Counted from the stretch's first letter, positions 1 through 5,206 are shown. The stretch: 6,130 nucleotides of DNA from Candidatus Alkanophagales archaeon (GCA_003661185.1 QMVQ01000103.1:1-6130), one strand, 5' to 3'. A program made the numbers and translations. The notes: generated by a model from the sequence alone, not told the origin.

Positions 1-22
1 ATGGGCTATCAGAGGACCTGAC

Positions 23-421
23 TTGACTAGAAGCGAGGACTTAAAGGAGATGTATGCGAAGACAATAAGAATAATAGCATACCAGTACGAGGATCCTGTG
101 GAAGCTGTACTTTCAAGAATAACTCCAGATAACCTAGAGCTTGTCCTCCTAGAGCTTGAAGAAATGAAGGGGAGTGTTGGGCACTACCTCAATCATGTTG
201 CATTTGCCTTTGCAAGTTTCAAAAACCTTGGAGTGATCCCTTGGGATGTACATCATTATATTGATGAAACTATTAACATGATCATAGATCTACGCCTCAG
301 GCTGCAAAATGGAGAGAAGATCACAACTGAGTTTGTAGAGAAGAAACTCAAGCCAATTAAGAAGATGTACATGAAACTCCTCAAGAAGTACGTAAGAAAA
401 AAGAGGGGTGGTCATAAGTGA
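23..421 (+). CDS. Helical, Lys-rich hypothetical protein (start uncertain, may extend left of window)
   Basis: Unrecognised 132-aa protein, predicted almost entirely helical. It has an acidic/hydrophobic middle (about residues 35-50, rich in Leu and Glu), a second helical stretch at 76-95, and a strongly basic C-terminus (108-132, many Lys and Arg) that could contact nucleic acid or acidic lipid. The chosen start is TTG at 23, with GAGG at 12-15 seven bases upstream. The frame stays open to base 2, so a start outside the window cannot be excluded. An ATG at 50 has an AAAGGAG directly against it, which is too close. Another frame carries a TGA at 24-26, giving a TTGA overlap with this start, the same join style seen further down this operon; that may be the tail of an upstream gene. 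It overlaps the next gene by GTGA. I see no catalytic motif and propose no function. Confidence 0.75.
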   Translation: MTRSEDLKEMYAKTIRIIAYQYEDPVEAVLSRITPDNLELVLLELEEMKGSVGHYLNHVAFAFASFKNLGVIPWDVHHYIDETINMIIDLRLRLQNGEKITTEFVEKKLKPIKKMYMKLLKKYVRKKRGGHK

Positions 422-810
422 GTGAGAAGGAGAAGGTAGAACTCTACGATCTCGATAAGATAGAGAGTGAGTACCGTCAATTACGTGTTAGTGATGTTGA
501 AGAGGTATTCACAGGCATAGTTGAGAGCGTTTATTGGCGTGTTGATCGGTTCGGAAATGATTGTTTATTCTTCAGAGTTAAGATACCGAGAAAGGGGACA
601 TTAGTCATAAAGTACACTAAATTATGGATTGGTGAACTAGCACGACATCTAAAATCTCTTGGATTCAAGAACTTGAAAGAGATTGAGGGCTGTCGGTTTG
701 AATTTAAGTTAATGACTGCTAGTAGGGGATACCCAAGGCACATTCCAGTACGAAGACTTGACTCATCATTCACTACTGCTGATAAACTAATCGAAAAGGA
801 GGGAGAGTAG
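418..810 (+). CDS. Hypothetical protein, possibly OB-like beta-barrel
   Basis: 130-aa protein that starts with GTG at 418, sharing GTGA (418-421) with the preceding stop. A GGGGTGG run just upstream (405-411) serves as ribosome binding site. After a charged N-terminus (1-28) come predicted strands at about 30-42, 48-56 and 61-68, a helix at 70-82 (WIGELARHLKSLG), then strands at about 90-99 and 107-113, and a charged tail. Strand-strand-strand-helix-strand-strand with aromatic and basic residues is compatible with an OB-like fold, such as single-stranded nucleic-acid binders use. This is inference from pattern only: no signature motif is seen and a virus-specific fold is equally possible. It is followed without a gap by the small membrane protein at 811. 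Confidence 0.78.
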   Translation: MSEKEKVELYDLDKIESEYRQLRVSDVEEVFTGIVESVYWRVDRFGNDCLFFRVKIPRKGTLVIKYTKLWIGELARHLKSLGFKNLKEIEGCRFEFKLMTASRGYPRHIPVRRLDSSFTTADKLIEKEGE

Positions 811-951
811 ATGGATATAACAGTTTTTGTGATGATCGTTGTTGCATGGCTTTGGGGTTTCACATTAGGGATTATCGTAGGATGGATATGGTATCGTCAT
901 GCAATTGAGACTTATATAAAGAAAATAATAGAGGATGAGGAAGAGGAATGA
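811..951 (+). CDS. 46-aa single-span membrane protein
   Basis: Small gene directly after the TAG at 808-810. It has a strong ribosome binding site, GGAGGG at 798-803, seven bases before ATG 811. Residues 3-28 form one hydrophobic segment rich in Val, Ile, Trp and Gly (VMIVVAWLWGFTLGIIVGW), followed by YRH, a short amphipathic helix and the acidic tail EDEEEE. Basic residues just after the span and none before it favour an outside N-terminus and a cytoplasmic tail by the positive-inside rule. One-span proteins of this size are common in archaeal virus genomes, where they may modify the host membrane or sit in a virion envelope; the role here is unknown. It ends in ATGA shared with the next gene (948-951), so the two are probably translationally coupled. 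Confidence 0.8.
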   Translation: MDITVFVMIVVAWLWGFTLGIIVGWIWYRHAIETYIKKIIEDEEEE

Positions 952-1268
952 GAAGAATGGATGAGTATGAGGTACTGGATAGGGTGCTGAGGATAACGAA
1001 GAAGGAGAAGTATGCAGATAAAGTCAAGGAGGTCTATGACCTCACAAAGAAGATTGTGCTCAGGACTAACGAGATAGATGATGACGAGGCTAGGGAGGCT
1101 ACCCTCTACGCTACGATAGGGTTCTTGATAGAGAAGGTCAAGGTCGGACTACCCGTGAGGATAACGATTCTTGAGGGTATAAAGTTCGAATTGTTGAGGA
1201 TGTGGTCAGAACTCGATAGAGTAGCAGAAGAGAAGATACTGGGTGATATTCTTGGTCAGGAAGACTAG
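948..1268 (+). CDS. Helical hypothetical protein, 106 aa
   Basis: Starts at ATG 948 within an ATGA overlap with the preceding gene. GAGG at 937-940 lies seven bases upstream, which favours this ATG over the in-frame ATG at 957. The protein is predicted all-helical and highly charged: helices at about 4-18, 20-40 (KYADKVKEVYDLTKKIVL), 46-65 and 72-98, with one short Gly-Pro turn near 67-69. The even mix of Lys/Arg and Glu/Asp with regularly spaced Leu/Val suggests a small helical bundle, perhaps a dimer. No DNA-binding or catalytic signature is visible. Its 3' end overlaps the start of the zinc-finger gene, so both are likely on one transcript. Function not recognised. Confidence 0.77.
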   Translation: MRRMDEYEVLDRVLRITKKEKYADKVKEVYDLTKKIVLRTNEIDDDEAREATLYATIGFLIEKVKVGLPVRITILEGIKFELLRMWSELDRVAEEKILGDILGQED

Positions 1269-1605
1269 GGTAGTGAGTATCCAGCCCATGTACCGCTGTC
1301 CTTACTGTGGTAAGCGTTTCTTCAACTTCGTCAATCTCTTCACCCATGCCAAGTACAAGCACGATGTCATACTCCTATCCGGTGCTGAATACCGAGTGAT
1401 CCTAGTGTGCCGTAGGCTTAAAGAGAGGGGTCATACATGGGTGACTTATAGTGATGTGTATGGAGTGTATAGAGAGATGTTCGATGATGTGAGTGGTAAG
1501 ACACTTCGTAATCGGATAAGGTTCATACTGCACTCATTAACTAGGAAGGGGGTCATGGAGATGAGGCGTAAACACGATATAGTACAGTTCAGACTGAGGG
1601 AGTGA
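1252..1605 (+). CDS. C2H2 zinc-finger protein with winged-helix-like C-terminus
   Basis: Likely DNA-binding regulator of about 117 aa. A classical C2H2 finger is directly visible: Cys16, Cys19, His32 and His37 (C-x2-C-x12-H-x4-H, starting CPYCGKRFF), with Phe residues and Leu29 at the expected core positions. Residues about 45-117 (rich in Arg/Lys, with VTYSDVYGVY, then KTLRNRIRFILHSLTRKGV, then a short beta pair MEMRRKHDIVQFRL) read as a helix-turn-helix with a wing. I chose TTG at 1252 because GGTGAT (1242-1247) sits four bases before it, as at three other genes here. GTG 1243 and ATG 1288 are alternatives, and all keep the finger intact. It overlaps the previous gene by 17 bases. Single C2H2 fingers are known in crenarchaeal viruses and plasmids; the target site is unknown. 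Confidence 0.85.
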   Translation: MVRKTRVVSIQPMYRCPYCGKRFFNFVNLFTHAKYKHDVILLSGAEYRVILVCRRLKERGHTWVTYSDVYGVYREMFDDVSGKTLRNRIRFILHSLTRKGVMEMRRKHDIVQFRLRE

Positions 1606-1608
1606 GGG

Positions 1609-1812
1609 ATGAAGCTGTACGCAATTCTTGGTTGTACAACACTATTCCTACTCTCGGAATCGATGACCTTTATCGTGCTCTCATTAGTCCGAGGGTATAG
1701 AAGAGGCTGTGAAAAATTACTCCTCGATGAACTTGTGATTGTTGCTAGGAAAATGGCTATAGGAATAGGGATAGGACTAATAGCAGTAGTACTATGGGTT
1801 CTGGGAGTGTGA
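1609..1812 (+). CDS. 67-aa two-span membrane protein
   Basis: Starts at ATG 1609, three bases after the preceding stop, with TGAGGG at 1595-1600 as ribosome binding site eight bases upstream. Two hydrophobic segments are clear: about residues 4-27 and 48-66 (IGIGIGLIAVVLWVLG), the latter with a small-residue Gly-Ile repeat that could support helix packing. The connecting loop (28-47) carries RGYRRGCEK and is basic at its start, so a cytoplasmic loop with both ends outside is likely by the positive-inside rule. It has no signal-peptidase or enzymatic motif. It is placed between two putative regulators. Small hairpin membrane proteins of archaeal viruses are mostly uncharacterised; a role in the envelope, egress or host membrane is possible but not shown. 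Confidence 0.75.
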   Translation: MKLYAILGCTTLFLLSESMTFIVLSLVRGYRRGCEKLLLDELVIVARKMAIGIGIGLIAVVLWVLGV

Positions 1813-1821
1813 GGTGGTGAG

Positions 1822-1989
1822 ATGAAGGCAGTCACAGTATACCTACAGATCTGGATGGTCAAGGAGATCGATAGACTAGTACGACAGGGAGTTTACAAGG
1901 ATCGTAGTGAATTCATTAGACACGCTATCAGAGAATTGCTCAGGAGAGAGAGGGTAATTCCCTTTACGGATAGGGGTATTCCTAAATAA
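1822..1989 (+). CDS. Ribbon-helix-helix (CopG/MetJ-type) regulator, 55 aa
   Basis: A short gene with a near-perfect ribosome binding site: GAGGTGGT at 1811-1818, before ATG 1822. The protein has the whole ribbon-helix-helix plan. A beta strand (2-8, KAVTVYL) would place alternate residues in the DNA major groove. Helix A is at 11-22, a turn follows around GVYKDRSE, and helix B is at 29-43 (SEFIRHAIRELLRRE), with the typical S-E-F-I-R start. The family acts as a dimer and usually represses its own or nearby promoters, and is very common in crenarchaeal viruses. The short tail (46-55) has no added domain. It is the last gene before a pyrimidine tract and appears to close the first rightward transcription unit, while a TATA-like element for the next gene lies in its final codons. 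Confidence 0.9.
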   Translation: MKAVTVYLQIWMVKEIDRLVRQGVYKDRSEFIRHAIRELLRRERVIPFTDRGIPK

Positions 1990-1990
1990 G
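1982..1990 (+). promoter_or_regulatory. Probable TATA box for the gene at 2022
   Basis: The A/T-rich element CTAAATAAG lies over the stop codon of the ribbon-helix-helix gene. A start of transcription about 24-26 bases downstream falls at roughly 2010-2012. That gives either a leaderless message from ATG 2010 or a leader of about 12 bases carrying GGTGAT (2012-2017) before ATG 2022. No clear purine-rich BRE is seen directly upstream, so the assignment rests on spacing and composition. Confidence 0.45.
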
Positions 1991-1993
1991 ATA

Positions 1994-2009
1994 TCTTTTT
2001 TTCTCTCTT
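1994..2009 (+). terminator. Pyrimidine-rich terminator after the regulator gene
   Basis: A 16-base unbroken pyrimidine run with a T7 core (1996-2002) begins four bases after the stop codon at 1989. Archaeal transcription commonly ends at such T-rich tracts without a hairpin, and no stable stem-loop precedes this one. It sits between the probable TATA box and the start of the next gene, so it may also act as the melting/initiator region of that promoter. Confidence 0.55.
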
Positions 2010-2021
2010 ATGGTGATTATC

Positions 2022-2303
2022 ATGCCTTACGAGGAATTGGTTATTCAAGTTATGGATCGGATAATTCAGTTAGCTAATTCACAAGTATCAAGAAAGATGT
2101 GGTATCAAGTAAAGAATGTCTGCCCAAAGAATCCCAAGTACGATGGTAGGAGGGGGAGACATACTCACAACGCTATACTCATTACTGTTGTCGTGCATAT
2201 TCTAAGAGAACTGGGGTTTAAAGTAATGAAGAGGTACTGGGCTAAAGGCACAAAAACAAAATACTACTTCTTGATCGATTTGGATGAGCTTATGAACTCG
2301 TAG
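2022..2303 (+). CDS. Basic hypothetical protein, possible winged-helix DNA binder
   Basis: 93-aa protein read from ATG 2022, which has GGTGAT (2012-2017) four bases upstream; ATG 2010 in the same frame would add four residues if the message is leaderless. Helices are predicted at 2-19 and 21-33, followed by a basic loop rich in Lys, Arg and Gly (KNPKYDGRRGRHTHN, 36-50). A hydrophobic helix follows (51-64), then a beta hairpin (66-86, GFKVMKRYWAKGTKTKYYFLI) with a Lys-rich turn. Helix followed by a basic hairpin is compatible with a winged-helix wing, but no family is recognised. It has its own probable promoter and terminator, which sets it apart from the seven-gene operon to its left. It is the last rightward gene before the convergent junction. 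Confidence 0.78.
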   Translation: MPYEELVIQVMDRIIQLANSQVSRKMWYQVKNVCPKNPKYDGRRGRHTHNAILITVVVHILRELGFKVMKRYWAKGTKTKYYFLIDLDELMNS

Positions 2304-2306
2304 TAC

Positions 2307-2312
2307 TTTTTT
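2307..2312 (+). terminator. T6 terminator at the convergent junction
   Basis: Six T residues begin four bases after the stop codon at 2303 and run up to the last base before the stop of the leftward gene at 2313. This is a typical hairpin-less archaeal terminator for the rightward unit. The leftward arm has no matching T tract on its own strand here, so its transcripts probably run into the antisense of the gene at 2022. Confidence 0.5.
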
Positions 2313-2723
2313 CTATATCCCCAACTTCTCAAGGAACTTCCCTAGTCTCCCCAATATACTCTCGATTATCCCGGGTCTAGCAACCTCTTCCTTCCTCAAA
2401 GCCTCTACATAGATGATTATCGTGTGGTCGTAAGTATCATCATCACTATAGGCATCAACATAGATTCTGCATGGTGATTCTGGAGTCTTAAAGAGTAGCC
2501 TACCACCCATCAAGTAACCCTCACCAGACAACCACTCATAACTAGCGTGAGGAAAGATCTGTGTCTCACCATATCTGAATCGAACGTGTACAAGATTGCA
2601 ACATCCGGGCGGAAAGTAAGTAGCTAGGTATGTGATGTAGTCCTCCTCAACTTCTATACTTGTAGTTATGGGACTATCCTGTGGAGTACTCGATGGAACT
2701 GTCATTCTGGTCTGGTACAGCAT
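2313..2723 (-). CDS. Small beta-sandwich protein, putative virion component, with C-terminal amphipathic helix
   Basis: 136-aa protein, last in the leftward arm. Residues 20-108 are predicted beta strands broken by polar loops. The block FPPG (37-40), YG (51-52), Pro58, Trp64, Gly67 matches in order and spacing the neighbour at 4845-5177 (FPSG 39-42, YG 53-54, Pro60, Trp65, Gly67), so the two are probably diverged copies. A strand pair around an acidic loop (DAYSDDDTYD, 90-99) ends the domain. Unlike its relatives it then carries a basic amphipathic helix (about 117-136, GIIESILGRLGKFLEKLGI). Cys41, Cys42 and Cys85 could allow a disulfide. Start ATG 2723 has only a weak TTGAG upstream; ATG 2705 is an alternative. 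No secretion signal is seen. Role inferred from context: minor capsid, fibre or spike part. Confidence 0.8.
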   Translation of the reverse strand: MLYQTRMTVPSSTPQDSPITTSIEVEEDYITYLATYFPPGCCNLVHVRFRYGETQIFPHASYEWLSGEGYLMGGRLLFKTPESPCRIYVDAYSDDDTYDHTIIIYVEALRKEEVARPGIIESILGRLGKFLEKLGI

Positions 2724-2726
2724 TAT

Positions 2727-2933
2727 CTACTCAACTCTCAACTTCCTTTTCTTCAATTCCTTCACTATGTATTCAAGAATCTTCTCTCTGGATCCTAAGA
2801 ATTTCCCATCGATCTTGATAATCCTCCTACCTATGACTTCACCCTTCGGGTTACGGATTAGCATGTAGACTGTGTACTTGTTGTTAGACCATGCGATAGC
2901 ATATATCTTATGGGTAGGTCCCGTAGACGACAT
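2727..2933 (-). CDS. Small basic alpha/beta hypothetical protein overlapping the upstream gene
   Basis: About 68 aa from ATG 2933. This start has a GGAGGG eight bases upstream. An earlier in-frame ATG at 2969 would add 12 mostly hydrophobic residues, but its only purine run lies one base away, too close to work. The preferred start overlaps the end of the 220-aa gene by 26 bases in another frame (62 bases if 2969 is used). The protein has strands at about 10-16 (KIYAIAW), 20-27 (YTVYMLI) and 32-41 (EVIGRRIIKI), then a Lys/Arg-rich helix (49-66, EKILEYIVKELKKRKLR). Three strands followed by a basic helix may suit a small nucleic-acid or protein adaptor, but no family is recognised. It ends three bases before the next leftward gene, so it lies inside the structural operon. 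Confidence 0.72.
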   Translation of the reverse strand: MSSTGPTHKIYAIAWSNNKYTVYMLIRNPKGEVIGRRIIKIDGKFLGSREKILEYIVKELKKRKLRVE

Positions 2934-3570
2934 ACCCGACTCCCTCCATACTATCAGTACTATGATCATTCCTCAATCTCAACAGTACTGATGAAGTGAA
3001 CTCTATCTCAAGTTTATAGTCGAAGTATATCCGAGTGGTCTTTGAACCATCCCAATAATGGCTTATCAAACCACCCCTAGAACCAATAGTAGAAGCATGA
3101 TACCATCCTGCAGCATCTCCATTCTCATGTTGCCTAGCATATGATTGTGAGGCACCACCTTGGATTAACGAGATTAATGCATCGTCAAACATCAGGTTAT
3201 CGTCTATGTAGATCTGGCATCTGACGTATGATATTCCTGATGGGTGGTAGACGTTTCCTGCTAGGTGCATTACTCTACCTCTACCCGTTACGTAAAGAAG
3301 CACTACTACATCTTCTGGTGGTGTATAGAGGTCGATTTCAGAAGTGAATGCTGTAACAGTACCGCCTACGTATACTGCCTCTGCTGATGGTGCTAGGATT
3401 CTGACTGCGTGTAGTTCTTGTGCCCTGATGTTCATGTTGACATTTTCTAGTGATTGGGTTGAGATGTCTATTGGGACTATTGCTGGGGATTCAGCTATGC
3501 TTATTGGGATGTTTAACCTTGCACTCTCAATAACCATCCCTCGCTGGTAGTCTGGATACCCTCTAGCCAT
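2908..3570 (-). CDS. Putative virion structural protein, beta-rich, 220 aa
   Basis: Starts at ATG 3570 with a perfect GAGGTGGT (3583-3576) five bases upstream, which begins inside the stop codon of the beta-helix gene, so the two are tightly coupled. The N-terminal 15 residues are polar (ARGYPDYQRG). From 20 to 135 the sequence alternates beta strands and turns: IPISIAESPAIVPIDI, AVRILAP, AVYVGGTVTAF, DVVVLLYVTG and VRCQIYIDD. A Gly/Ser-rich loop region (137-178) follows, then strands 181-191, 194-200 and 211-219. The final strand-loop-strand (VLLRLRNDHSTDSMEGVGYVVYG) resembles the C-termini of the proteins at 4845, 5217 and 5561. The motif YIDDN (121-125) recalls IDN-x-P in two of these. Probably a surface or tail/spike protein; no enzymatic motif is seen and the exact role is unknown. 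Confidence 0.8.
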   Translation of the reverse strand: MARGYPDYQRGMVIESARLNIPISIAESPAIVPIDISTQSLENVNMNIRAQELHAVRILAPSAEAVYVGGTVTAFTSEIDLYTPPEDVVVLLYVTGRGRVMHLAGNVYHPSGISYVRCQIYIDDNLMFDDALISLIQGGASQSYARQHENGDAAGWYHASTIGSRGGLISHYWDGSKTTRIYFDYKLEIEFTSSVLLRLRNDHSTDSMEGVGYVVYGTYP

Positions 3571-3582
3571 TCACGACCACCT

Positions 3583-4791
3583 CTATACTTTGGCCCACCA
3601 CGAGAACTTCAAATTGTCTGTTCCCGATGGTGGTGCAGTATCGAATGTAATTGTAATGTATGTATCGTCTACTGTTATTGTCTTACTTCCGTGTGCATCA
3701 GGAGTAAGGGGATCTACACCATACTTCGATGGCGTACTTACCAAACCATGCTCAATATTGAATGTTGTTGTAGTCCCATCACCACTGAAGACAGCTATCC
3801 CGCTATTCTCGAAGTGGTATGGGCATATTATCTTCGTCCTCGTACCATTATCTAGGACGCTTGCAAACCACCCACTAACTATGTTACCCCTTGCCCCGCT
3901 CACAACCTCGACGTCGTACTTTCCCGATGGTATGTCGAAAGAACTTATATGAAACTCATTAGCATTCCCATCGATAACGACCCCACGCTCAGTACCGCTA
4001 CCGCACTGCATAATGCCGGTAAATTTGTTCCCCGACTGATACCCCCCGCCGTTCCGCTCCATTTTGACGAAGATGTAACTGTACTTGCCCATGAACGTGA
4101 AGATGTTCCCAGAGATCACGTTCCCCGAGTAATCCGGATTACCCAGCAGATGTATCCCGTTTTCAAACCCGTACCACCTCAGCCCTTCGGCGATCACACC
4201 GATGATATTGGCACTTTTAGTGATCTCAAGGAGGATGAAGTCCCCATCGCTGTAGAGATCACTGCTGCCGAAGACGTCCCTTATCCATATCGGTTTGTTG
4301 AAATCACATTCGGTTATGTGGATCATGGAGTGGGTGAACGGGTCAACACCCTTCGCAATGTGGATGTCTTCAACTGCACTCCCCGGCTCTAGTTCGATCA
4401 CGTGGTCGTCGAAGTAGTTGACGAGTAGGGTACGTGGTGAGCCCGGATAAGCCCCCGAGCCGACGTACTCACCCTTCAACAACACTCCCTCTTTTACGGT
4501 CAGCTTACTGTACAGGTTGTACCTACCGAACTTGAGGAAAATGGTACCGCCATCAGATAGTGCATCTATTCCACCCTGTATCACTTCACTCGCATCATCG
4601 TCCTCATACCTTACTCTCCCACGCCAATCCTCAGCCATATAGACATCTCTATCCTTATAGACTGTAAAGCTGAATGGTTTTTTGAATGACAAGGGGTTTG
4701 ACCTGTGCAGTCCTCTCCACAACTCTCCATACTCGAAGTCAATAGTGAGTCCTGCAGTATGCATTCTGCCTATGTCTTCCTTCCTCTCCAT
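3583..4791 (-). CDS. Right-handed beta-helix (pectate-lyase-like) spike/receptor-binding protein
   Basis: 402-aa putative virion adhesin. Residues 40-108 hold a module often seen in archaeal surface and viral proteins: FTVYKDRDVYMAEDW, then ASEVIQGGIDALSDGGTIFL, then KLTVKEGVLLKGE. This is the typical entry of the pectate-lyase-3/tail-spike beta-helix. Residues 120-325 carry the coils, with repeated short strands and Gly/Asn turns (GNVISGNIFTF, SGNKFTGI, DGNANEFHISSF, RGNIVSGWF). A separate beta domain ends the protein (330-402): FSGDGTTTTFNIEHGL, ITVDDTYITITFDTAPPSGTDN, FSWWA. The family includes polysaccharide-binding or -cleaving spikes; I see no confident catalytic set, so binding is safer than lysis. 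Start ATG 4791 is four bases after GGTGAT (4801-4796); GTG 4800 is possible. One 60-base row counted (3961-4020) is 57% G+C, above the 37-48% of rows counted in other genes, which may mark transfer. Confidence 0.88.
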   Translation of the reverse strand: MERKEDIGRMHTAGLTIDFEYGELWRGLHRSNPLSFKKPFSFTVYKDRDVYMAEDWRGRVRYEDDDASEVIQGGIDALSDGGTIFLKFGRYNLYSKLTVKEGVLLKGEYVGSGAYPGSPRTLLVNYFDDHVIELEPGSAVEDIHIAKGVDPFTHSMIHITECDFNKPIWIRDVFGSSDLYSDGDFILLEITKSANIIGVIAEGLRWYGFENGIHLLGNPDYSGNVISGNIFTFMGKYSYIFVKMERNGGGYQSGNKFTGIMQCGSGTERGVVIDGNANEFHISSFDIPSGKYDVEVVSGARGNIVSGWFASVLDNGTRTKIICPYHFENSGIAVFSGDGTTTTFNIEHGLVSTPSKYGVDPLTPDAHGSKTITVDDTYITITFDTAPPSGTDNLKFSWWAKV

Positions 4792-4814
4792 TCCAATCAC
4801 CTATCTTTAAGATT

Positions 4815-4831
4815 GGAAAAAAGAATAAAAA
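4815..4831 (-). terminator. T-rich terminator on the minus strand after the gene at 4845
   Basis: On the minus strand this reads T5, A, TT, C, T6, starting 13 bases after the stop codon of the 110-aa protein gene. No hairpin is seen, as is usual for archaeal terminators. The same A/T block overlaps the probable TATA element of the beta-helix gene, so one transcription unit ends where the next begins. Confidence 0.5.
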
Positions 4832-4833
4832 TC
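4823..4833 (-). promoter_or_regulatory. Probable TATA box for the beta-helix gene
   Basis: Minus-strand GATTTTTATTC is TATA-like. A start 24-26 bases downstream falls at about 4802-4804, directly before the GGTGAT ribosome binding site (4801-4796) and about 12 bases before ATG 4791. This repeats the geometry of the promoter before the gene at 2022. There is no clear BRE, so confidence is moderate. Confidence 0.4.
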
Positions 4834-4844
4834 TATACTAGAGA

Positions 4845-5177
4845 CTACTCAAGCTCAGCAGTGATCAGAAGGTATGCTTCTTTAGACTCTGTAGTGTTGG
4901 TATTGTTGTAGTAGAGGACTATACTATCCCCACCTTGGTATGAACTACTCATCTCATCTACGAACAGAACATCATCACCGACCCAGTACCCAGTGTATGG
5001 TGCTACTTTAGAGTTGCCGTAGTATAATGCTAAGTAGAGTTCTCCATTAGTGCCCGATGGAAACTTGATCTGAGTCTTGAGAATAGTGATCTTCATCCCA
5101 GCAGGGACAGTGAAGAGTTCAATAAATCCACTAGCACCAGCACTTGCGACTAGATGATATGGTATAGTGATCTTCAT
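4845..5177 (-). CDS. Small beta-sandwich protein, putative virion component, 110 aa
   Basis: Starts at ATG 5177 with GTGGT (5190-5186) eight bases upstream. The protein is almost all beta: MKITIPYHLV, then ASAGASGFIELFTVPAG (11-27), MKITILKTQI (28-37), then FPSG (39-42), ELYLALYYG (46-54), P60, Y64-W65, and a final strand-loop-strand with DSIVLYY (84-90), the polar loop NNTNTTESK, and AYLLITAELE. It shares the FPxG...YG...P...W...G order with the protein at 2313-2723. It also shares SAG and TP-E/A-A/G followed by Ile-rich strands with its neighbour at 5217. The loop holds two N-x-T sequons (Asn91, Asn94) that could be glycosylated if exposed on the virion. It has no signal peptide or membrane span. 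Likely a capsid, fibre or spike subunit by context; not recognised as a named family. Confidence 0.8.
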   Translation of the reverse strand: MKITIPYHLVASAGASGFIELFTVPAGMKITILKTQIKFPSGTNGELYLALYYGNSKVAPYTGYWVGDDVLFVDEMSSSYQGGDSIVLYYNNTNTTESKEAYLLITAELE

Positions 5178-5206
5178 CTGTGGCTACCACTCTAGCTACT
5201 CTTCTG

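Noticed and set aside
418..810. Naming the 130-aa protein a single-stranded DNA-binding protein
   Set aside because: The strand order is compatible with an OB-like fold, but no diagnostic residues or family match can be seen from sequence alone.
531..863. 110-codon leftward frame opposite the possible OB-like gene
   Set aside because: It would run against the rightward operon and cover the strong GGAGGG site and start at 811; no family resemblance is visible.
1138..1362. 74-codon leftward frame opposite the zinc-finger codons
   Set aside because: The opposite strand carries an intact C2H2 motif, which cannot be chance; the antisense translation has no recognisable features.
1446..1862. 138-codon leftward frame opposite the zinc-finger and membrane-protein genes
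   Set aside because: Its translation is Ser/Thr/Pro/Ile-rich without structure, it crosses several well-supported rightward genes with good ribosome sites, and it has no ribosome site of its own that I can see.
3590..4392. Two long rightward frames (120 and 147 codons) opposite the beta-helix gene, overlapping each other by ATGA at 3949-3952
   Set aside because: They lie wholly antisense to a strongly supported beta-helix gene, their translations lack a plausible fold, and they fall in a locally G+C-rich stretch where stop codons are rarer. I take them as antisense artefacts.
3583..4791. Calling the beta-helix protein an active polysaccharide lyase or hydrolase
   Set aside because: The fold pattern supports glycan contact, but I cannot identify a convincing catalytic set; many spike proteins of this fold only bind.
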